NCBI RefSeq assembly: GCF_030406405.1
Contig: NZ_JAUEPL010000009.1
Location: 1 to 64,000, forward strand
Direction: 5' to 3'
From: Streptomyces ficellus
Lineage (GTDB): Bacteria; Actinomycetota; Actinomycetes; Streptomycetales; Streptomycetaceae
DNA length: 64,000 nucleotides
Part shown: one piece after another, positions 9,865 through 17,672 of the stretch
How positions within the stretch are numbered: position 1 is the stretch's first letter
How the letters are laid out: each line of letters begins with the position of its first letter
The notes under the pieces: generated by a model
The model's input: the letters and a program-made list of their open reading frames with translations, nothing else
Told to the model about the DNA's origin: nothing
Databases searched by the model: none
Translations under genes and position numbers: made by a program

Positions 9865-11103
9865 TCAGGCGGTTGCGCGGAAGTCCTGGAAGACCTGATG
9901 GAACGCCGGGAACGTCTTGCGTACGCAGCCGGGGTCGTCGAAGCCGATGCCCGGCGTGCGAAGGCCCGTGACCGCGAAGGACATCACGATGCGGTGGTCG
10001 CCGTGCGTGGCGATCTCGGCGGGGCGCGGGGTGGCGGGACGTATCTCGATCCAGTCGTGGCCGGTGGTGACGGGGATGCCGAGGCGCCGCAGGTTCTGGG
10101 CGCAGGCCTCCAGCCGGTCGCACTCCTTGACACGGGTGTTGGCGACGTCCTCGATGCGGACCGGGCCGTCCGCGAAGGGCGCGAGGGCGGCGAGGGTGGG
10201 CATGGTGTCGGAGATGTCACGCATGTTGACGGTGAGGCCGTGGAGGCGGCCGGTGCCGCGCACGGTGGTGCCGGCGGCGGTGACGGCGACGTCGGCGCCC
10301 ATGCGGCCGAGGACGTCGACGAAGGCGAGGTCGCCCTGGAGGGCGCCGGTGCCGAGGCCGGGGACGGTGACCTCCCGGCCGGTGAGGGCGGCGGCGGCGA
10401 AGAAGTAGCTCGCGGTGGAGGCGTCGGGCTCGATGGCGTACGTGGTGGCGCGGTAGCCGGTGGGCGGGACGGTGAAGACGTCGTTCTCGCGGGTGGGCTG
10501 GGCGCCGAAGGAGCGCATCATGGCGAGCGTGATCTCGACGTACGGCTCCGAGACCAGGTCCGTGACGGTGATCGTCAGGCCCTCGGCGGTGAGCGGGCCC
10601 AGCATCAGCAGGGCGGTGAGGTACTGGGACGACTGCCCGGCGTCCAGGGTGAGCCGGCCGCCCTTGACACCGGAGGCGGCGATCCGCAGCGGGTGGTGGC
10701 CCTTGGCCTCCTCGTGGCGGAGGTCCACGCCGAGGGCGCGCAGCGCGGCGGTGAGCGGGCCGAGCGGGCGGCGGCGCATCTGCGCGGAGGCGTCGAACCG
10801 GAAGTCGCCGTGCCCGGCGGCGGCGAGCGTGGGCAGGAACCGGGCGGTGGTGGCGCCGTCACGGCAGTGGACATCGGCGGTGGAGGCCGCGGGCCCGGCG
10901 GGGCGGCCCTGGACGCGCCACGCGCCGGGGCCGCGCTCGACCTCGTACCCGAGGGCGGTGAGGCCCTCGGCGAACCCTTCGGTGTCGTCGGAGACGAGGG
11001 GGCGGACGAGCGTGGTGGTGCCCTCCGCGGCGGCGGCGAGGAAGAGCGCGCGGGCCGTGACGGACTTGGAGCCGGGGATGTCGATGACGGTCACGGCGCC
11101 CAT
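9865..11103 (-). CDS. aroA: 3-phosphoshikimate 1-carboxyvinyltransferase (EPSP synthase), likely a second copy
   Basis: 412 aa. The family transfers enolpyruvyl from PEP to shikimate 3-phosphate. Seen here: [17 protein letters not shown] at the N-terminus, [52 protein letters not shown] and CVRKTFPAF. All are EPSP-synthase landmarks. The PEP loop reads [10 protein letters not shown] where the usual form is NAGTAMRPL, so the position matching E. coli Gly96 is Ala and that of Pro101 is Phe. No other shikimate gene is near. Streptomyces carry a main aroA elsewhere, so this is probably a paralogue, possibly for specialised metabolism or with altered inhibitor sensitivity. It may be co-transcribed with dxr. 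Confidence 0.85.
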   Translation of the reverse strand: MGAVTVIDIPGSKSVTARALFLAAAAEGTTTLVRPLVSDDTEGFAEGLTALGYEVERGPGAWRVQGRPAGPAASTADVHCRDGATTARFLPTLAAAGHGDFRFDASAQMRRRPLGPLTAALRALGVDLRHEEAKGHHPLRIAASGVKGGRLTLDAGQSSQYLTALLMLGPLTAEGLTITVTDLVSEPYVEITLAMMRSFGAQPTRENDVFTVPPTGYRATTYAIEPDASTASYFFAAAALTGREVTVPGLGTGALQGDLAFVDVLGRMGADVAVTAAGTTVRGTGRLHGLTVNMRDISDTMPTLAALAPFADGPVRIEDVANTRVKECDRLEACAQNLRRLGIPVTTGHDWIEIRPATPRPAEIATHGDHRIVMSFAVTGLRTPGIGFDDPGCVRKTFPAFHQVFQDFRATA

Positions 11104-11227
11104 CCTGCCGGTCCCGGGCGCCCCGGGGGTCGCGGCGTCCGCTGCGTGGACGTCCCCGCGAGGCCCCCGGGGCGGGCGTATCGGTGACCGGCGGCCCGCC
11201 GGGCGGGCACAACGGGCCCCACGGCCC

Positions 11228-13156
11228 TCAACGGATAGGACGGTGGACGTTCTCCCGGGTCGACGGGCCCGGGGTGGCGTCGGCGATCCAGGGGCCGTCG
11301 CCGCTGGGGTCGATGATGCCCTCCTCCAGCCAGGTGTACGTGCCCGACAGGACGCCCTTGACGACCTTGCGGTCGAGGTCGTCGGTGTTGGTCCACAGCC
11401 GGCCGAACAGCTCCTCCACCCGGATGCGGGACTGGCGGCAGAACGCGTCCGCCAGCTGGTACGCCTCGCGGCCGTGCGCCTCCGTCGTACGCAGCAGTTC
11501 CGCCCGTACGCAGGCGGCGCTCATCGCGAACAGCTCGGCGCCGATGTCGACGATCCGGCCGAGGAAGCCCTGCTTGGTCTCCATGCGGCCCTGCCAGCGG
11601 GACATGGCGTAGAACGTGGAGCGGGCCAGCTTGCGGGAGGCGCGCTCGACGTAGCGGAGGTGGGTGGACAGGTCGGCGTGACCGGCGGGGTGGAACTCGC
11701 CGTACGAGCGCGGCAGCCGGCCCGGTCCGGCGACCAGCTTCGGCAGCCAGCGGGCGTAGAACGCGCCTGCCTGGACGCCTGCCTTCGCCTTGTCGCCCAG
11801 CGACTTGTCCGGGTCGATGATGTCGCCGGCGACCGCGAGGTGGGCGTCGACGGCCTCGCGGGCGATCAACAGGTGCATGATCTCGGTGGAGCCCTCGAAG
11901 ATGCGGTTGATGCGCAGGTCGCGCAGGAGCTGCTCGGCGGGGACGGCACGCTCGCCGCGGGCGGCGAGCGATTCGGCGGTCTCGTAGCCGCGGCCGCCGC
12001 GGATCTGGACCAGTTCGTCGGCCATGAGCCAGGCCATCTCCGAGCCGTACAGCTTGGCGAGGGCGGCTTCGATGCGGATGTCGTTGCGGTCCTCGTCGGC
12101 CATCTGGCTGGACAGGTCCAGGACGGCTTCGAGGGCGAAGGTGGTGGCGGCGATGAAGGAGATCTTCGCGCCGACGGCTTCGTGGTGGGCGACCGGCTTG
12201 CCCCACTGTTCGCGTACCGCGGACCATTCGCGGGCGATCTTCAGGCACCACTTGCCGGCGCCGGCGCACATGGCGGGCAGGGACAGCCGTCCGGTGTTGA
12301 GGGTGGTGAGCGCGATCTTCAGGCCGGCGCCCTCGGGGCCGATGCGGTTGGCGGCCGGGACACGGACCTGGTGGAAGCGGGTGACGCCGTTCTCCAGGCC
12401 GCGCAGGCCCATGAAGGCGTTGCGGTTCTCGACGGTGACGCCGTCCGAACCGGCCTCGACGATGAAGGCCGTGATGCCGCCCTTGTGGCCCTCCGACTTC
12501 GGTACCCGCGCCATGACGACCATCAGGTCGGCGACCACGCCGTTGGTGGTCCACAGCTTCACGCCGTCGATGACGTACTCGTCGCCGTCCGGTACGGCGG
12601 TGGTGGCCAGGCGCGCGGGGTCGGAGCCGACGTCCGGCTCGGTCAGCAGGAAGGCGGAGATGTCGGTACGGGCCAGGCGCGGGAGGTAGGTCTCCTTCTG
12701 CTCGGGCGTGCCGAAGAGTTTCAGCGGCTGCGGTAGGCCGATCGACTGATGGGCGGAGAGCAGGGCGCCCACGGCGGGGCTCACGGAACCGGCCAGGGCG
12801 AGCGCCTTGTTGTAGTACACCTGGGTGAGGCCCAGTCCACCGTACTTGGTGTCGATCTTCATGCCGAGGGCGCCGATCTCCTTGAGCCCGTCGATGACGG
12901 AGTCGGGGATGCGGGCCTCGCGCTCGATCAGGGCGCCGTCGATCTTCGTCTCGCAGAAGTCGCGGAGCTTGGCGAGGAACTCCTCGCCGCGCTGTACGTG
13001 TTCGGTGGCGGGCAGCGGATGCGGGTGGATCAGGTCGAGCCGGAAGCGGCCCAGGAACAGCTCCTTGGCGAAGCTGGGCTTGCGCCAGTCCTGTTCGCGG
13101 GCGGCCTCGGCGACCTGGCGTGCTTCGCGCTCGGAGACTTTGGGCTTGCCGGACAT
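11228..13156 (-). CDS. Acyl-CoA dehydrogenase, long form with C-terminal extension
   Basis: 642 aa, longer than the 380-400 aa basic form and similar in plan to very-long-chain enzymes. It catalyses FAD-dependent alpha,beta-oxidation of acyl-CoA. The N-terminal helical domain spans about residues 55-165. The beta domain has AFLLTEPDVGSDPARLATTA and WTTNGVVADL. The C-terminal helical domain has REQWGKPVAHHEAVGAKIS and RINRIFEGSTEIMHLLIARE, the family's FEG(T/S)xEI signature. An extra helical region of about 190 residues follows. The start ATG at 13156 follows GAGGTGAGC. The acyl chain length is unknown. It is 125 bp upstream of the EPSP synthase gene. Confidence 0.9.
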   Translation of the reverse strand: MSGKPKVSEREARQVAEAAREQDWRKPSFAKELFLGRFRLDLIHPHPLPATEHVQRGEEFLAKLRDFCETKIDGALIEREARIPDSVIDGLKEIGALGMKIDTKYGGLGLTQVYYNKALALAGSVSPAVGALLSAHQSIGLPQPLKLFGTPEQKETYLPRLARTDISAFLLTEPDVGSDPARLATTAVPDGDEYVIDGVKLWTTNGVVADLMVVMARVPKSEGHKGGITAFIVEAGSDGVTVENRNAFMGLRGLENGVTRFHQVRVPAANRIGPEGAGLKIALTTLNTGRLSLPAMCAGAGKWCLKIAREWSAVREQWGKPVAHHEAVGAKISFIAATTFALEAVLDLSSQMADEDRNDIRIEAALAKLYGSEMAWLMADELVQIRGGRGYETAESLAARGERAVPAEQLLRDLRINRIFEGSTEIMHLLIAREAVDAHLAVAGDIIDPDKSLGDKAKAGVQAGAFYARWLPKLVAGPGRLPRSYGEFHPAGHADLSTHLRYVERASRKLARSTFYAMSRWQGRMETKQGFLGRIVDIGAELFAMSAACVRAELLRTTEAHGREAYQLADAFCRQSRIRVEELFGRLWTNTDDLDRKVVKGVLSGTYTWLEEGIIDPSGDGPWIADATPGPSTRENVHRPIR

Positions 13157-13256
13157 GGTGAGCTCACCTCGCCGCTGTTCGGGGGCGGCCGGCCGGTGGT
13201 CGTACCGGTCGGTGCTACTCGACCGTATTACCCGATTACGGCGGGTACGAAAAGAC

Positions 13257-13287
13257 GGCCGGAGCCCCCGCACAGTGGGCTCCGGCC
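13257..13287 (-). terminator. Rho-independent terminator downstream of aldehyde dehydrogenase
   Basis: A perfect 11-bp stem, GGCCGGAGCCC paired with GGGCTCCGGCC, is followed on the minus strand by GTCTTTTCG, giving a short U-tract. It lies 31 bp past the aldehyde dehydrogenase stop and shields the acyl-CoA dehydrogenase gene. Confidence 0.85.
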
Positions 13288-13317
13288 GCCGGTCTGGGCC
13301 GTACGAGTGACGTGTCG

Positions 13318-14760
13318 TCAGAGGGCCAGGCCCGTGAGGACCAGCACGCGCTCGTAGGTGTAGTCGTCCATCGCGTACCGCACGCCCTCGCGGCCCACAC
13401 CGGACTGCTTGGCGCCGCCGTACGGCATCTGGTCGGCGCGGTAGGACGGGACGTCGCCGATGATCACGCCGCCGACCTCCAGGGCGCGGTGGGCGCGGAA
13501 GGCGGTCTGGATGTCGTGGGTGAACACACCGGCCTGGAGGCCGAACTTGGAGTCGTTGACCGTGGCGAAGGCCTCGGCCTCGCCGTTGACCTTGTGCAGG
13601 GTCAGGACCGGGCCGAAGACCTCCTCGCAGGCGAGGGTGGTGTCGCCGGGCAGGTTCTCCAGCACGGTGGGGGCGTAGGTGGCGCCGTCGCGCTTGCCGC
13701 CGGTCAGGAGCTTCGCGCCGGCGCCCACGGCCTCGTCCACCCAGGCCTCGACGCGCTTGGCGGCGTCCTCGCTGACCAGCGGGCCGACGTCGGTGGCGTC
13801 GTCCGACGGGTCGCCGGTGCCCTGCTTCTCGACGGCCTCGACGACCTTGGCGACCAGGCGGTCGTAGACGGAGGCGTCCGCGATGACCCGCTGGACGGAG
13901 ATGCAGGACTGGCCGCCCTGGTAGTTGGAGAAGGTGGCGATCCGGGTCGCCGCCCAGTCCAGGTCCTCCTCGGACGACCAGTCGCCGAGGACGACGGCGG
14001 CGGCGTTGCCGCCCAGCTCCAGGGTGCAGTGCTTGTGCGGCACGGACTCCTGGATCGCGTAGCCGACCTTGTCCGAGCCGGTGAAGGAGATCACCGGCAG
14101 GCGCTCGTCCTTGACGAGGGCGGGCATGCGGTCGTTGGTGACCGGCAGGACCGACCAGGAGCCGGCCGGCAGGTCGGTCTCGGCGAGCAGCTCACCCAGG
14201 ATCAGGCCGGACAGGGGCGTGGCCGGGGCCGGCTTGAGGATGATGGGCGCGCCGACGGCGATGGCCGGGGCGACCTTGTGGGCGCACAGGTTCAGCGGGA
14301 AGTTGAACGGCGCGATGCCGAGGACGACGCCCTTGGGGAAGCGGCGGGTCAGGCCGAGGCGGCCGGTGCCGCCGGCGTCGGTGTCCAGGCGCTGGGCCTC
14401 GCCGCCGTTGAAGCGGCGGGCCTCCTCGGCGGCGAAGCGGAACACGGAGACGGCGCGGCCGACCTCGCCGCGGGCCCACTTGATGGGCTTGCCGTTCTCG
14501 GCGGAGATCAGCTGGGCGATCTCCTCGGTGCGCTCGGCGAGCCGCTTCGACACGTGGTCGAGGGCGGTGGCGCGGACGTGGGCGGGGGTCGCGGCGAACT
14601 CGTCGGTCACCGCGTGCGCGGCGGCCACGGCCTCTTCGACCTGTGCCTCCGTGGGCACGCTGACCCGGCCGACGAGGCGGCCGTCCCAGGGGGAGGTGAC
14701 GTCGAAGGCGGTCTCGCCGGTGGCCTGGCGGCCGGCGAGCCAGAAGGCGGTGGCAGTCAT
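13318..14760 (-). CDS. NAD(P)-dependent aldehyde dehydrogenase, candidate succinate-semialdehyde dehydrogenase
   Basis: 480 aa, full length for the family. The cofactor-binding part has GIAPFNFPLN and ILKPAPATPLS. The catalytic base is Glu248 in CTLELGGNA and the nucleophile is Cys286 in QGGQSCISV. EEVFGPVL and the C-terminal GGAKQSGVGREGVRYAMDDY complete the fold. The family includes succinate-semialdehyde, lactaldehyde and glyceraldehyde-3-phosphate dehydrogenases. Context decides in favour of the GABA shunt: it lies with an EamA transporter and a PucR regulator next to gabT. Its upstream region carries a 14-bp element shared (13/14) with the gabT promoter. The substrate is inferred. Confidence 0.88.
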   Translation of the reverse strand: MTATAFWLAGRQATGETAFDVTSPWDGRLVGRVSVPTEAQVEEAVAAAHAVTDEFAATPAHVRATALDHVSKRLAERTEEIAQLISAENGKPIKWARGEVGRAVSVFRFAAEEARRFNGGEAQRLDTDAGGTGRLGLTRRFPKGVVLGIAPFNFPLNLCAHKVAPAIAVGAPIILKPAPATPLSGLILGELLAETDLPAGSWSVLPVTNDRMPALVKDERLPVISFTGSDKVGYAIQESVPHKHCTLELGGNAAAVVLGDWSSEEDLDWAATRIATFSNYQGGQSCISVQRVIADASVYDRLVAKVVEAVEKQGTGDPSDDATDVGPLVSEDAAKRVEAWVDEAVGAGAKLLTGGKRDGATYAPTVLENLPGDTTLACEEVFGPVLTLHKVNGEAEAFATVNDSKFGLQAGVFTHDIQTAFRAHRALEVGGVIIGDVPSYRADQMPYGGAKQSGVGREGVRYAMDDYTYERVLVLTGLAL

Positions 14761-14841
14761 GCGAATCCCGGCCCTTTCGAAGCTGTGCGGAGGTGGGGTT
14801 CTCTCTCGTCACACGGTAGGGCCGGGGAGCTGGGCTGTGGT

Positions 14842-14855
14842 TTGTCCGGGATGGA
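14842..14855 (+). promoter_or_regulatory. Candidate operator TTGTCCGGGATGGA upstream of aldehyde dehydrogenase
   Basis: This 14-mer matches 13 of 14 bases of the inverted copy in the gabT upstream region (19880-19893). It lies about 82 bp before the aldehyde dehydrogenase start. A related site precedes the EamA gene. Confidence 0.55.
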
Positions 14856-14868
14856 GTGGTGGGGCGCG

Positions 14869-15825
14869 TCAGTTTCGCCGTTCCGTACTGACGATCAGGC
14901 ACACCCCGGCCACGACGACGGCGCCACCGAGGGCGAGCGGCCAGGTCAGCGCCTCGTCGAGGATCAGCCCGCCGAGGACGACGGCGACGACGGGGTTGAC
15001 GTAGGCGTAGGTGGCGACGAGGGAGAGCGGGGCGGTCTGCAGGAGCCAGGCGTACGCGGTGAAGGCGAGCAGCGAGCCGAAGACGACGAGGTAGGCGAGG
15101 GCGGTCCAGGACCGGCCGGAGAAGGCCGACACGTCCAGGCCGCGCTGTTCGCCGCGCACCACGCCGACGAGCAGGCAGCCGAGGCCTCCGGCGATCATCT
15201 CGTACGTGCTGGCGGTGAAGGGGTTGGCGGGCAGCGGTATCCGGGAGGCGGAGAACGAGCCGGCCGACCACATGACGGTCGCCACGATGACGGTGAGGAC
15301 GCCACCGATGCGTACCTCCCCGCTGAGGCCGGGAAGCGTGAGGACGGCGAGCCCGGCGAGGCCCAGCAGGACGCCCACGTACGCGCCGGCCCCGGGGCGC
15401 TCGCCGAAGGCGGTGCGCAGCAGGACGACCCAGGCCGGGACGACGGCGATGAGCAGGGCGGCGAGCCCGGACGGTACGGATACCTCGGCGAGGACGACCA
15501 GGCCGTTGCCGCCGACGAGCAGCAGCAGTCCGACGAGGGCGGCGGAGGCGAGCTGGGCGCGGGTCGCCTTGAGGACGGCGGCGCCCTTGCGCCAGGCCAG
15601 CAGGGCGGCGAGGAGCAGTCCGGCGGCGACGAACCTGGCCCCCGCGGAGAGGAAGGGCGGCATCGTCTCGACGACGACCCTGATCCCGAGGTAGGTGGAG
15701 CCCCACACGACGTACACGATCACGAGCGCGGCCCACACGGCGCCGGTGATCCGGCGGATGGGCGGTGCGGGGCGGCGGGTACGGACGCGGGTCGCGGGCG
15801 TCGGTTCGACGGGAGGGCTTGTCAT
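14869..15825 (-). CDS. EamA family (DMT superfamily) transporter
   Basis: 318 aa with ten predicted membrane helices in two EamA repeats: the first starts at VIVYVVWGSTYLGIRVVVE, the second at VATVMWSAGSF. The N-terminal 30 residues are Pro/Arg-rich and cytosolic. Such proteins export or exchange metabolites such as amino acids; the substrate is unknown. It sits between pucR and the aldehyde dehydrogenase on the same strand, and carries a dyad related to the gabT element 41-58 bp upstream. It may therefore serve the GABA pathway. Confidence 0.85.
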   Translation of the reverse strand: MTSPPVEPTPATRVRTRRPAPPIRRITGAVWAALVIVYVVWGSTYLGIRVVVETMPPFLSAGARFVAAGLLLAALLAWRKGAAVLKATRAQLASAALVGLLLLVGGNGLVVLAEVSVPSGLAALLIAVVPAWVVLLRTAFGERPGAGAYVGVLLGLAGLAVLTLPGLSGEVRIGGVLTVIVATVMWSAGSFSASRIPLPANPFTASTYEMIAGGLGCLLVGVVRGEQRGLDVSAFSGRSWTALAYLVVFGSLLAFTAYAWLLQTAPLSLVATYAYVNPVVAVVLGGLILDEALTWPLALGGAVVVAGVCLIVSTERRN

Positions 15826-15865
15826 GAGCAGGAGGGTACGGATACGCCGCCGCGGTCACCAGAAA

Positions 15866-15883
15866 TTTGCCCGAGTCCGGGCA
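15866..15883. promoter_or_regulatory. Candidate operator with dyad TGCCCG-N4-CGGGCA upstream of EamA gene
   Basis: TTTGCCCGAGTCCGGGCA contains a 6-bp inverted repeat with a 4-bp spacer, 41-58 bp upstream of the EamA start. It resembles the gabT element TGTCCG-N3-CGGACA in both sequence and symmetry. Confidence 0.5.
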
Positions 15884-16001
15884 GGATCGGCGGGTGTGGC
15901 GCGAGCGATGGGGCGGAGGGCGGGAGTTGTGGGCGGTGCGGGACACCCATACGCGGCAGATCGGGCCTCCGGCGTGTTCGACTCCGCCCACACCGTGCGC
16001 G

Positions 16002-17564
16002 TTACGTCGCCGGCGTCTCGCCGGTGGCCTTCAGGGCCAGCCACAGCTCCATGCGCGCGTCCGGGTCGTCCAGCGAGCGGCCGAGGATCTCCTCCACGCG
16101 GCGCATCCGGTACCGCAGCGTGTGCCGGTGGACGCCCAGGTCCGCCGCCGCCGCGTCCCACTGGCCGTGGCGCGAGAGCCAGGCGCGCAGCGAGGCCACC
16201 AGGTCGCCGCGGCCGGTCGCGTCGTGCTCGTACAGCGCCCGCAGCATGCCGTCCGCGAACGCCCGTACCGCGTCGTCCGCCAGCAGCGGCAGCACCGACC
16301 CCGCCGCCAGCTCCTCGTGCTCGACCATGGCCCGGCCGCGCCGGCGGGCCACCGACAGGGCCTGCTCGGCCTGCTTGTACGCGGCGGCCGCGGCGATCGG
16401 GCCGGTCGGGGCCGACAGGCCGATGACGACCTCCGTCTCCTCCGCCTCCTTCTCCGCGTACGCCCCGCACGCCGCGACCACCGCGCCGCCGTCGCCGGCC
16501 AGCACCACCAGCCGCTCCTCCCCTTCCGGCACCGCCAGCACCGCTTCCCCGGCGCGCGCGGCCGCCGTCTCCAGGGACTCGGCGAGCGCCGGGAGCGGGG
16601 CTTCCGCGGCCGGGTCGCGCTCCCCCGGCGCCGGCTCGGCGATCAGCAGCCGGAACGGGGCGTCGAGCAGCCCGCCGTACAGGTCGCCCGCCACGGCGCG
16701 GGCGTGGTCCGGCTGGCCCGCCAGCATCATCCGCAGCACCGCGGCGCCCAGCCGCTGCTCGGCGGCCTGGAGGGAGCGCGACCGCTCGGTGGTGAGCGTG
16801 AGCAGGGCGATGGCCGAGTGGACGGCGTAACGTTCCGCCGTTCCGAGCGGCGCGCCCGTGCCGACCGCCAGCGCGCCCCGTACCCGCCGCCCGGTGCCCA
16901 GCGACTGGAGCTCGACCCGGTCCTCGGTGCCGCCGACGACCGCGCTGGCGGGGGCGGAGCGCTCACGCAGCCGTTCGACGTCGGGGGTGAGCCGGGCCGC
17001 CCTGCGCGCCGCCCACTCGGGCGCTGCGGCCAGGACGGCGCCGGACGCGTCGTACAGGGCCGCCCAGCCGTCCACATGGGCGGCGAGCCGGGCCACCACC
17101 GCGTCCGGGCCCTCGGCCAGCGCCGCCCGGGTCAGCTCCCGCTGCACCTCGAAACCGGCCGTCACCGCACGGTACTGGTCGGCCGCGAGCGCCGCCGACA
17201 CCGCCTTGGAGATGGCCAGGAAGGGCGTACGGCGCGGCACCTCCAGCAGCGGCAGGCCCTCCTCGCGCGCCGCGTCCACCAGTGCCTGCGGGATGTCGTC
17301 GTAGTTGACGCCCACCGCGAACCCGAGCCCGACGACGCCCGCGCCGGCCAGCCGCTTCACGTAACGGCGCATGGCCTCGCGGTTCTCGGCGTCCAGCTTC
17401 ATGGCGGTGACCAGGAGCAGTTCGCCGCCCTCCATGTACGGGACGGGGTCGGCGAGTTCGCTCACATGGGCCCAGCGGACGGGCGTGTCGAGGCGGTCCT
17501 CCCCGGCGCGGACGGTGAGCTTCAGCGCCGAGTGCTGGACGAGCGAGGCGAGCGTGAGCGGCAT
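16002..17564 (-). CDS. PucR family transcriptional regulator
   Basis: 520 aa. The N-terminal PucR sensor domain (LASLVQHSALKLTVR to about residue 130) is followed by a long variable GGDEF-like middle region and a C-terminal helix-turn-helix (GQWDAAAADLGVHRHTLRYR, about 475-494). PucR-type proteins often control purine, GABA or amino-acid catabolic genes and sense the substrate. Here it lies between an EamA/aldehyde dehydrogenase unit and a unit that ends beside gabT. It is the obvious candidate to bind the TTGYCCGRG-type sites upstream of these genes. It is probably a local regulator of GABA use; the ligand is unknown. Confidence 0.9.
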   Translation of the reverse strand: MPLTLASLVQHSALKLTVRAGEDRLDTPVRWAHVSELADPVPYMEGGELLLVTAMKLDAENREAMRRYVKRLAGAGVVGLGFAVGVNYDDIPQALVDAAREEGLPLLEVPRRTPFLAISKAVSAALAADQYRAVTAGFEVQRELTRAALAEGPDAVVARLAAHVDGWAALYDASGAVLAAAPEWAARRAARLTPDVERLRERSAPASAVVGGTEDRVELQSLGTGRRVRGALAVGTGAPLGTAERYAVHSAIALLTLTTERSRSLQAAEQRLGAAVLRMMLAGQPDHARAVAGDLYGGLLDAPFRLLIAEPAPGERDPAAEAPLPALAESLETAAARAGEAVLAVPEGEERLVVLAGDGGAVVAACGAYAEKEAEETEVVIGLSAPTGPIAAAAAYKQAEQALSVARRRGRAMVEHEELAAGSVLPLLADDAVRAFADGMLRALYEHDATGRGDLVASLRAWLSRHGQWDAAAADLGVHRHTLRYRMRRVEEILGRSLDDPDARMELWLALKATGETPAT

Positions 17565-17672
17565 GGCGGGACCGTCGGACTTTCGGGAGGGGAATTTCGC
17601 CGTCCCGTATGAACGGCTCCCCTCAATTCTGCCAGGTTGTCACGTCCCGGCACGTCACGTCCCGGCCGTCGC

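Noticed and set aside
13312..16830. 1172-residue plus-strand frame opposite the aldehyde dehydrogenase, EamA and pucR genes
   Set aside because: Arg, Gly and Ala-rich shadow translation with no family signature; the minus-strand genes explain the DNA.
16002..17564. Direct assignment of PucR as a purine regulator
   Set aside because: No purine catabolic gene is near; the neighbours are GABA-type genes, so the family name alone does not decide the ligand.
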